Assembly: GCA_027023165.1 (NCBI GenBank)
Contig: JALVWX010000023.1
Coordinates: 1 to 17,531, forward strand
Source of the DNA: Thermococcus sp.
Lineage (GTDB): Archaea; Methanobacteriota_B; Thermococci; Thermococcales; Thermococcaceae
Direction of reading: 5' to 3'
DNA: 17,531 bases
Each line of letters opens with the position of its first letter. Within the stretch, counting starts at the first letter, position 1. This document shows, in pieces, positions 6,997 to 13,301 of the stretch. Position numbers and translations under genes: made by a program. Under the pieces are notes generated by a model, which saw nothing but the letters and a program-made list of their open reading frames with translations, did no database searches and was not told the DNA's origin.

Positions 6997-8159
6997 CTAA
7001 AAATATCTCTCGAAGAAATCCTGGAGGTTCCTTTCGCTCAGCTCTTCGGCGAGTTTTCTGAACGTCTCGAAGTCAATGGCATCGGCACTTACGATAGCTT
7101 TCAACAGGTCATAGAAGGAGTCACCCATAAGGTCGTGGAGTTCCTTCAGTATGAGGGCTCCCTTGCTGTAGGAAAGTAAGTGAAGGCCTTTGCGTCCCCA
7201 CTCGGGAACCTTAAGGTTCTCAACCTCTGGGTTCTTCTTTAAGATGTCTTTGTACCACCACTCCAAATTCGCCATGAACTTCTTGTACTCATATTCCCCG
7301 TGAATTTCTTTAACTGCTAACGCCGTTAGGTAGTTAGCAAAGGCTTCATCGAAGAATCTGCTTAGATGCGCTTCAGGTGTCGCTTTCGGATTCCAGAGGT
7401 GAGCAAGTTCGTGATAGATGTTGGTTGGAACTTCAGAGCGTAAAGAACTTCCAGAGACGAGGGCATAACACTTCCCAGCCTGCCCACCGTAGTTTTCAGG
7501 GGTTTCGATAACCGTGTAAATTAAGTTTTTCTGCCCAAGGATTGAGAAATAGAAGTCATAAGCTCTTCTGAGGAGTTCAACGGTTCTTTCAATGCCCTCA
7601 TCCCTGAGGACAAAAAACCGGAACGGCTTCTCTTCAATAACCTTAAAGGGTGCTATTGCAATGTCGAGCCTGTTAGTTCCTTCGATTCTCAAAAGGTCTC
7701 CCTGAATTTCTCCGCCGAATGCCACCGTTAGGTCGTCTGGAACTCCCTCAATGATTATCTCTGCGTCAAACTCAGAACTAACAACGGATTTAACGAGGCT
7801 TTCAAAGCTCAGCTCTGCAGGAATGGGGTAAAAGAGAGAATCAGTTCTCAACAGCGTGTATTCCCGGTTTATCGAGTCCTTTAGGTAGGGAAACACTTTC
7901 TCGTAGCTTCTGAACGTTCCAGAATATTTCAACTCGAGTTCCTCGACGGGCTTTTCCAGGTTAACTACTGCTACTTTAAATGCCTCAACACCCTTCAGCC
8001 CTCTGATTCCCTGAGAAAATCCAATGGACGTGTCTTCCACCTTTAATCCCCTGTTCAAAAGAAAGGTCTTGGTTCTCCATTTAGGCTCTCGTGAGATACT
8101 CCGGTTAGTGTTCCAGCTTTAAAGTCGAGGATAAGCTTGAGTTTCAACTCACTAATCAT
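6997..8159 (-). CDS. M1-like zinc metallopeptidase, N-terminus split by a -1 frame break
   Basis: The main frame (8058-6997, 353 codons) encodes a gluzincin peptidase. The zinc motif HELAH is at residues 216-220, the third ligand is probably E238 (FFDEAFANY), and the family tyrosine motif is YSKGALIL at 297. This frame has no good start: only a TTG at 8058 with no ribosome site. An upstream frame begins at ATG 8159, overlapping the TAG stop of the GNAT gene, and runs 34 codons (MISELKLKLILDF... to PFF) before a TGA at 8057-8055. Re-reading one T joins it to LNRGLKVED, giving a 387-residue product. The break is at TTTCTTTTGA. It may be a real mutation, programmed -1 frameshifting or a sequencing error. 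No GAMEN-type exopeptidase loop is seen, and the HExxH to Glu gap is 17 instead of the usual 18. Confidence 0.78.
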
Positions 8160-8697
8160 CGTTTTCTCTCCTAAACTTTTCATAAATCAGCTCGTCTATG
8201 TATCTCCCATCGTTCCAGACGTGCTCCCGGAAGCGACCGCCCAGCGTAAAACCGTTCTTTTCGAGAACCCGTATGGAGGCCTTATTGTCCTCGTGCACCT
8301 TAGCCCAGACCTTTCTTAGATTGAGGTGCCTGAAGGCGTACTCGCAAAGGAGTTTGACTGTCTCGGTGCCGTAGCCCCTTCCCCTCTCCTCAGGAGCGAG
8401 GTAGTAAAGTATCTCCGCCCACCGGGCCTGCCAGTTAATCCAGTTGAAGCCCCCTATGCCGACGAGCTTCCCAGTTTTGTTCTCAATCACGGCAAACGTC
8501 GGCATCTTGTCCTTGTTCTTCTTCAGCTCCTCATAGAACTCCTTTTCTTCCTCCGGAAGTGTGAAGTAAGCCGAGTTGAAGAGATGTTTAACGGTGCTCC
8601 TGTCGTTGAACCACTCCCAGCTTTTGCTTAAATCTTCCTTCAGGAGAACACCAAGCGAGATTTTCTCGCCTTTGAGGACGATTGCCCTCATCGGCAT
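8152..8697 (-). CDS. RimJ/RimL-like GNAT N-acetyltransferase
   Basis: A 181-residue acetyltransferase of the Acetyltransf_3 (RimJ/RimL/SpeG-like) branch, which acetylates protein N-termini or small amines. Motif A is EILYYLAPEERGRGYGTET (RGRGYG at 105-110). Motif B is HEDNKASIRVLEKNGF. The family tail is GGRFREHVWNDGRYIDELIY. A TATA element at about 8716-8728 puts the RNA start close to the ATG at 8697, so translation is probably leaderless. Its TAG stop overlaps the ATG of the metallopeptidase gene (ATGATTAG), suggesting a two-gene operon. A decayed relative lies beyond the peptidase gene at 6862-6990. Confidence 0.9.
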   Translation of the reverse strand: MPMRAIVLKGEKISLGVLLKEDLSKSWEWFNDRSTVKHLFNSAYFTLPEEEKEFYEELKKNKDKMPTFAVIENKTGKLVGIGGFNWINWQARWAEILYYLAPEERGRGYGTETVKLLCEYAFRHLNLRKVWAKVHEDNKASIRVLEKNGFTLGGRFREHVWNDGRYIDELIYEKFRRENDD

Positions 8698-8715
8698 CGC
8701 GGGGTTATAGGGCAG

Positions 8716-8728
8716 AAATATTTTAAAG
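8716..8728. promoter_or_regulatory. Shared symmetrical TATA element, GNAT / third CPBP
   Basis: AAATATTTTAAAG reads as a TATA-like box on both strands. On the minus strand it predicts an RNA start near 8698, right at the GNAT ATG (8697). On the plus strand it predicts a start near 8751, ten bases before the CPBP GTG (8761), placing GTGAT in the leader. No second TATA was seen in the 63-base gap that fits better. Confidence 0.5.
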
Positions 8729-8760
8729 ATTTTTCAACAAAGCCACGCCAGTGATGTAGG

Positions 8761-9432
8761 GTGGAGCGATGGCTCAGGGGAGTATTCCTGACGCTGGCTT
8801 TAACCACGATGGTAATATCGAACAAGTTCATCAACCTAGGCCAAGTTCAGAGACTCTTGGATCTCGGAGAATTAATCTTCCTAATCTTTGCCGTTTTAAG
8901 GCTCTCGGGCTACACCAGGGAGGAGCTTGGCCTTGGTGGTGACTTTAATTTCGTCAAACACATCTTGTTCCCCTTTGTTTTCTTCATGCTCCCGCTTATC
9001 GTTGTGTTGTTTCTCCCCCACAACTCCATGCCGCTCTGGAAGTTTGCCCTCTATTTCCTGAACTTTCTTATCATAGCGGGTCTCGTCGAAGAACTGCTTT
9101 TCAGGGGTCTGCTCTTCGCCTCCCTTGAGGAAAGGTTCGGCGGATGGCCTGCCCTCATTGGAAACTCTGTGATATTCTGGTTCGCTCACTTCGCCGCCGG
9201 TCTCAACTTATCCCAGCTTATCGCGGCGTTGGTGCTGTCCTCCTACCGGCTCGCCTTCAGGAGGATAGAACCCCTGATAGCGGTTCACGCGCTATGGGAT
9301 GCTGTCTTCATAGCACTGGAGCCCCGGTTTCCGGGTTCGTGGGGGCTTATAATCCTCTTCCCCCTCGGGGGAGCCATTCTCTCAATGGTGATTTACGCCT
9401 CCGGGGTTTCCTTAAAATCTGGGACCTCATGA
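8761..9432 (+). CDS. CPBP family intramembrane protease (third)
   Basis: A 223-residue membrane protein with intact CPBP motifs: VEELLFRG at residues 109-116 (EExxxR), FWFAHF at 139-144 (FxxxH) and HALWD at 176-180 (HxxxD). About six to eight hydrophobic helices flank these motifs. It starts at GTG 8761 with GTGATGTAGG just upstream, and is divergent from the RimJ/RimL-like GNAT. It is the third CPBP gene within 4 kb and is clearly diverged from the other two, so this is not a recent tandem duplication. Substrate unknown. Confidence 0.88.
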   Translation: MERWLRGVFLTLALTTMVISNKFINLGQVQRLLDLGELIFLIFAVLRLSGYTREELGLGGDFNFVKHILFPFVFFMLPLIVVLFLPHNSMPLWKFALYFLNFLIIAGLVEELLFRGLLFASLEERFGGWPALIGNSVIFWFAHFAAGLNLSQLIAALVLSSYRLAFRRIEPLIAVHALWDAVFIALEPRFPGSWGLIILFPLGGAILSMVIYASGVSLKSGTS

Positions 9433-9736
9433 TATTGTAGTCACCAGCCAAATAGATATCGGAACCTTGAGGATTATCCTTTCCTAACGGCCCGGAACAT
9501 TAGGAGAACAAGGATCATCACTTAGATTTTGGGAATGCTCTCTATCAAAGGAAGTTCATTACATTAAGAGTATAGATGAAGCAGTAGCGACGGTTCATAG
9601 GATCTATGAAGTAGGTCGAAGAGGCTGTCCTTTCCAAGAGCCTAATCGACTCCCACCTTTCCTAACTGGAAGAACCATTTTATATCCTCTTTTGATAGAC
9701 AGAAGTCTGTTTAGTGGAAATGGCTCTGTTGAGTAG
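9426..9736 (+). pseudogene. Possible decayed gene, family unknown
   Basis: The 247-base gap after the third CPBP gene has a plus-strand frame that looks protein-like but lacks a start and is broken by a TAA at 9485-9487. Before the stop it reads DIVVTSQIDIGTLRIILS. After it, 82 codons stay open to a TAG at 9734-9736, including KEVHYIKSIDEAVATVHRIY. I cannot name the family. The 3' part overlaps the truncated GNAT on the other strand. The open frame could be chance; the call is tentative. Confidence 0.25.
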
Positions 9737-10114
9737 TTTTGTTCCAATGCCCCTACCGCGATATCTGGACTCAACCGCTATGAAGTCGATAAAACGATCT
9801 CCTTTCCCAGGCATGCTCTTTATTAGTTGCCACAGCAAGAGGGACTTCAGGAACTTTATCCCCCTGTATTTTAAAACAACCGCGGGGGTTACGTTTAGGG
9901 ATCTCTCCTCCTTTGATGCAATCCCCACGACACCGGCAACCTTGTCTTCAATCATTGCCACGAATATCATTTTATCGTTGAGACTCGCTTCCAAGATATT
10001 GAGAGCATCTTTTCCAAATATCCTCCTAAAAATAACCGGATCCACGGAATAAATCAAAGCTGAAATATCGCGCCTTTTCCCATCGGGTATGCCACACACT
10101 ATTCGAATGTCCAT
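9680..10114 (-). CDS. Truncated GNAT acetyltransferase, probably non-functional
   Basis: A 144-residue frame with a good ribosome site (GGGGGTG, seven bases before ATG 10114) and a normal GNAT start up to motif A (FIDFIAVESRYRGRGIGTKLL, RGRGIG at 119-124). Only about 20 residues follow, ending SVYQKRI-stop, so the usual strand 5/motif B region is missing. One base removed near 9690 would continue the frame as RGYKMVLPV, which resembles the GNAT 'LYxxxGYK' segment, with about 20 residues apparently deleted before it. This points to a gene decayed by an internal deletion and a frameshift. The upstream gap 10115-10200 shows only this ribosome site and a weak promoter. Confidence 0.6.
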   Translation of the reverse strand: MDIRIVCGIPDGKRRDISALIYSVDPVIFRRIFGKDALNILEASLNDKMIFVAMIEDKVAGVVGIASKEERSLNVTPAVVLKYRGIKFLKSLLLWQLIKSMPGKGDRFIDFIAVESRYRGRGIGTKLLNRAISTKQTSVYQKRI

Positions 10115-10200
10115 TCTAACACACCCCCTCTTAGATTTTGAAACTTCTTTCGATTGTGAAAGCTAGCCTACCTCTACCTCCGGAGTAACTGAGCTTATGT

Positions 10201-11136
10201 CTATTGACTAGTGTCCTCAACGACCATAACAGTCTTCCCCTCCTCTTCCCTAACCCCAAGCGCAAAGCTCTTACTCAAAACCTCGACCCAGCCACGCTCC
10301 CATAGTTCTCTCTTCCAGAGGATTTCTCCTTTCGGGTCGAGCTTTATCACTACAGCTTTTCCCTCGACTTCACCCCCAGCGAGGAGGCCGTTCTCAACTG
10401 GCAGGAGAGAAGTAACCACGCCGTTCGGGAGCGTTGCCTCCCAGCTCTCGCTCCAAACCCAGAGGTCGCTCCCTTTGTAACCGCCCAGGACTATTTTTCC
10501 ACCTATTTCGATGGCCGTTAGGGCCGTCCCATCGGCGAGCTCCCTTTCCGCCACCAGCTCCCCGTTCCCGGTGAACTCGAAGGTCTTAACCTTCCACTTC
10601 CTTTCCTTCACGCTCCCAACAAGGAAAAGCCTTCCGTCGAGCTCAACGAGGCCCGAAATCACGGCATCGCTCCAAGGACCGAGTGTTCTGAGCCAGAGTA
10701 CTTCGCCTTCCAGCGTAATCCTTCCGATGAAGAAGCCCCTGTCCCTCCCATTAGAGGTCTCACCCGCTATGAAAGCACCATCTCTATCGGGCAGAATCGA
10801 GTAAACGGCCTCGTTGCCAAGGATTTCCAGCTTTCTCTCCCATAGGACTTTGAGGTTCGCGTCAAGCCTCGCTACATAGCCCTTCCATCCCTCTCCCCCG
10901 TCCGGTGTTGCAACGCCATTGACCGCCCCGCCGATGAGATAGCCGTCCTTGAGCTTTGATATACTGTGGCCTTCCCAGTCTTTTTTGCCCGAGAGGAACT
11001 TTAGCTCCTTTATTTCCCCGCCTTCGAGCCTTGCGAGCATGAGCTTGTAGGCCTTCCCATCGTGGACGCTCCCGATGAGCAGATCGCCGGCGAGTGCAAC
11101 CGGAACCGTCTCAACGCCGAAGGAGTGGGTTCTCAT
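10201..11136 (-). CDS. Cytoplasmic beta-propeller (PQQ-like repeat) protein
   Basis: About 311 residues of repeated beta-strand blades with PQQ-like signatures: LKVLWERKLE, GEVLWLRTLG and GEILWKRELW, each preceded by a G-rich 'GxxLxGG' strand (YLIGGAVNG, LLAGGEVEG). This indicates a propeller of about six or seven blades. There is no signal peptide or membrane segment, so it probably stays in the cytoplasm; no catalytic residues or cofactor-binding motifs were seen, and a binding/scaffold role is only a guess. ATG 11136 is preferred over the in-frame GTG at 11157, because the TATA at 11167-11175 implies an RNA start near 11145 and GGGG lies five bases before 11136. It is divergent from the gene at 11206. 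Confidence 0.8.
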   Translation of the reverse strand: MRTHSFGVETVPVALAGDLLIGSVHDGKAYKLMLARLEGGEIKELKFLSGKKDWEGHSISKLKDGYLIGGAVNGVATPDGGEGWKGYVARLDANLKVLWERKLEILGNEAVYSILPDRDGAFIAGETSNGRDRGFFIGRITLEGEVLWLRTLGPWSDAVISGLVELDGRLFLVGSVKERKWKVKTFEFTGNGELVAERELADGTALTAIEIGGKIVLGGYKGSDLWVWSESWEATLPNGVVTSLLPVENGLLAGGEVEGKAVVIKLDPKGEILWKRELWERGWVEVLSKSFALGVREEEGKTVMVVEDTSQ

Positions 11137-11166
11137 TTCTACCCCATTGATTACCACGCGGAAAGG

Positions 11167-11175
11167 TTTTTAAGG
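11167..11175. promoter_or_regulatory. Shared TATA element, propeller / small membrane protein
   Basis: TTTTTAAGG on the plus strand (CCTTAAAAA on the minus) is the only TATA-like sequence in the 69 bases between the divergent starts. It predicts RNA starts near 11197 (plus, leading to GTG 11206) and 11145 (minus, leading to ATG 11136), both at suitable spacing. Confidence 0.5.
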
Positions 11176-11205
11176 TTATCTCACCATCTGGTTTCGGTGG
11201 GGTCT

Positions 11206-11520
11206 GTGCGAGATTCCGTCGCCGCGGTTTTGGTCGTCTTCTCCATCGTTCTCTTCTTTGCTCCCCTTCTCCTAATCGGGAGCACGTATATTCTCCTCGT
11301 CCTCATGTACTTTTCGGGCCTGTATTTGGCGGAGAAGCCGGATATTGGGTGGCTCTCTGAGGTCTTATCAGCCGCCTTTGCCCTTGTTTTTGCCTATCTG
11401 TTGATGGAGAAGCTTGGGCGGTGGGATGCCCGCCTTTTCGCGCTCTTTGCGGTTTTAGTTTCAGTCTCAACCCTTAGGAGGCTGAAAAATGAGGGTCGCG
11501 CTAATCCCGATGTGGGTTAA
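11206..11520 (+). CDS. Small four-helix membrane protein, unknown function
   Basis: A 104-residue hydrophobic protein with about four membrane segments near residues 5-25, 28-43, 51-67 and 77-92, and a short basic tail (RRLKNEGR). I do not recognise the family. GTG 11206 is chosen because GGTGGGG (11196-11202) is its ribosome site and the TATA at 11167-11175 lies upstream; longer in-frame starts lie before that TATA. It overlaps the nitrilase-family gene by 32 bases, an unusually long overlap that implies co-translation. Confidence 0.72.
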   Translation: MRDSVAAVLVVFSIVLFFAPLLLIGSTYILLVLMYFSGLYLAEKPDIGWLSEVLSAAFALVFAYLLMEKLGRWDARLFALFAVLVSVSTLRRLKNEGRANPDVG

Positions 11521-12157
11521 GACTGGAGACTTCAGCGCCAACTGGGCCGAGTTCGAGAGGCGCTTCAGCGAGGCTTTGATGTATAATCCCGACTTCGTAG
11601 TGTTTCCAGAGTACTGTCTCACCGGCTTCGAGGAGTGGAACTTCTCTGGAGCGGGGCTTTACGATGAGATAGTCGAGCGCGTAAGCTCACTCGCGAGAAA
11701 GGCCGGCGTTTACGTCGTCTTCGGCCTTCTGGAACCGTATAAAAACTGCGTTTACAACTCCGCCCTTTTAATTGGTAGAAACGGCGAGGTTCTCCTCAAG
11801 CACCGCAAGTTCCAGGAGCCGATGAAGTTCTGCACGGGCAACACAGTCAGGACGGCAAGAACGGAGTTCGGGAAGGTGGCGGTAATCATCTGCGGCGACC
11901 TTTACAACAAGCGCATTCTCAAATGGGTGAGGCGGGAAAGGCCAGACTATCTCTTCGTGCCGATGGAGTACTCACCGAGCTATGGACCGCCAAATGAGGA
12001 GGACGTTGAGGCAATGGCGGAGCGGGTTAAGCTCCTCAGCGTTAGGGCTTTCATCGTTAACAGCCATCCACCGGGCGGCGCCTGGGTCTTCGACGGGAAC
12101 GGGAACCTTCTTGCGGAAAGCAGAGAAGATGAACTGGTCGTCTGGAAGGGAGAATAA
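11489..12157 (+). CDS. Nitrilase-superfamily carbon-nitrogen hydrolase
   Basis: A cytoplasmic amidase/nitrilase-fold enzyme that hydrolyses non-peptide C-N bonds in amides. The catalytic triad is visible: E41 (FPEYCLTGFEEW), K107 (KHRKFQEP) and C135 (VIICGDLYNK). At 222 residues it is shorter than the usual 250-280, with a compact C-terminus that still has the family end strands (GGAWVFDGNGNLLAE). ATG 11489 follows the AGGAGGCTG of the overlapping upstream frame. It is co-transcribed with the small membrane protein. It ends 12 bases from the convergent DUF4405 gene. The substrate cannot be read from the sequence. Confidence 0.88.
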   Translation: MRVALIPMWVKTGDFSANWAEFERRFSEALMYNPDFVVFPEYCLTGFEEWNFSGAGLYDEIVERVSSLARKAGVYVVFGLLEPYKNCVYNSALLIGRNGEVLLKHRKFQEPMKFCTGNTVRTARTEFGKVAVIICGDLYNKRILKWVRRERPDYLFVPMEYSPSYGPPNEEDVEAMAERVKLLSVRAFIVNSHPPGGAWVFDGNGNLLAESREDELVVWKGE

Positions 12158-12169
12158 AAACGACGCTCC

Positions 12170-12412
12170 TCACCGGGCGAGCCTGCGGAAGTAGCTCTTC
12201 ATCGCGGGCCAGTTGAGGGCAAGGTGCACCACCGAGAGGCCGAAGAACGCGAAGCCTACGTACGTATGAATCGTGTCCATCAGTGCCACGGGCAACGAGG
12301 CTCCCAACCTCGCGGCGAGGGGACCTATGAGGAGGAAGACACCGCTTATGCCCGTTATCAGCCAGAGGACGAAGAGTATCAGCGACACCCACATCCTTAG
12401 CTTTGCGCTCAT
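12170..12412 (-). CDS. DUF4405-like small membrane protein
   Basis: An 80-residue protein with two or three membrane helices. It resembles DUF4405: an N-terminal helix with TGISG (residues 20-24), then IHTYVGFAFFGLSVVHLALNW. H49 and H63 are the typical conserved histidines; a 14-residue spacing on one helix is seen in b-type cytochromes, so haem binding is possible but unproven. GGGGTGAT lies three bases before the ATG, and the gene starts four bases after the stop of the secreted-protein gene, so they are translationally linked. It ends convergently with the nitrilase-family gene. Confidence 0.75.
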   Translation of the reverse strand: MSAKLRMWVSLILFVLWLITGISGVFLLIGPLAARLGASLPVALMDTIHTYVGFAFFGLSVVHLALNWPAMKSYFRRLAR

Positions 12413-12416
12413 CCGA

Positions 12417-13211
12417 TCACCCCTTGACGAACGTCTTGTCTTTGACCTTTATCTCATAGGCCTTCAATTCACCGTCCTCGTATGTGGCTTTTACCTCGAC
12501 TTTCTCCCCGACTTTGAGAATGGCGAGCATATACCGCCACGTGTATTCTTTGCCTTCGTCGTCCGTCCACCTTCCCCTGATGAAAACCTTGGTTGAATTG
12601 ACTTCTATGTAGCGTCCTGCGGTGTTTACCTCCTCGATGGTTCCAGTTATCACTTTCTCGGTCGTGTTTAGCTCCGGGATTTGGGTTGAAGTGTTGGCGA
12701 CCTCTTCCTCCGACGGCACCCCCACGTAGAAGTGAACCGTTACCCTCTCCTCGCTGCCGTAGGGGCATCCGCTCCCGTATTTGAACACGACGTCGAGTGT
12801 TCCGTTCCCGAGAACCTTGACGGTGTACTGCTTAAACGCCGTATACGGGTCGGAGAGCTTGGTTTCGCTTTCCCCGACGATCTCAACGTTTGTGGGATTT
12901 TCCGTTGTTATCTTCCAGTCCGAGTATGGGCAGGGTTGGGCATGCTTGAACTTGACGGTGACGTTGAGTGTAACCTCCGTTCCAACCTCAGGCACGTAGG
13001 CCTTGGCCGGAACAACACAGAGAAGGTCTGAACCTTCGTGTGAAACAGCTGAGCCGATGTAATAGACGCCGTTTGAGACTACGCTTTCGTTCTGAGGTTG
13101 AAGAGATAAGGGGCCTTCGGTGCCGAGGTTTTTCTCGGCGGTTCTGACGGCGAAGGGCAACGCCATTAGGAGTGCGCATATCACAAAGGCTACCATCACC
13201 CTGCGCTCCAC
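12417..13211 (-). CDS. Secreted or membrane-anchored protein, unknown function
   Basis: A 264-residue protein with an N-terminal signal peptide (basic MERRV, then a hydrophobic stretch to about residue 22, with a likely cleavage site near RTAEKN). The middle (about 50-165) is beta-rich with three cysteines in LLCVV, QPCPY and SGCPY, perhaps an immunoglobulin-like or metal-binding domain. The last 80 residues (ITGTIEEVNTAGRYIEVN... to AYEIKV) look like a small OB-like beta barrel. Several N-x-S/T sites suggest glycosylation. GTG 13211 is chosen because AGGTGAT lies five bases upstream. It lies between the double-DUF2202 lipoprotein and the DUF4405 gene. Function unknown; the company suggests an envelope redox or metal role. 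Confidence 0.78.
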   Translation of the reverse strand: MERRVMVAFVICALLMALPFAVRTAEKNLGTEGPLSLQPQNESVVSNGVYYIGSAVSHEGSDLLCVVPAKAYVPEVGTEVTLNVTVKFKHAQPCPYSDWKITTENPTNVEIVGESETKLSDPYTAFKQYTVKVLGNGTLDVVFKYGSGCPYGSEERVTVHFYVGVPSEEEVANTSTQIPELNTTEKVITGTIEEVNTAGRYIEVNSTKVFIRGRWTDDEGKEYTWRYMLAILKVGEKVEVKATYEDGELKAYEIKVKDKTFVKG

Positions 13212-13284
13212 AGGCCATCACCTGTTATTTGTAGATTTTTTCATGTTTTTCCTTCATAAATTCCTGCTTGAAGAATTTAACAAC

Positions 13285-13298
13285 AAAAAGAGAAAAAG
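13285..13298 (-). terminator. T-rich terminator after the DUF2202 lipoprotein gene
   Basis: Just beyond the lipoprotein stop the minus strand reads CTTTTTCTCTTTTT, two T tracts separated by CTC, the standard pattern of an archaeal intrinsic terminator. A TATA-like AATTTATG near 13258-13265 downstream may restart transcription for the secreted-protein gene. Confidence 0.5.
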
Positions 13299-13301
13299 AC
13301 T

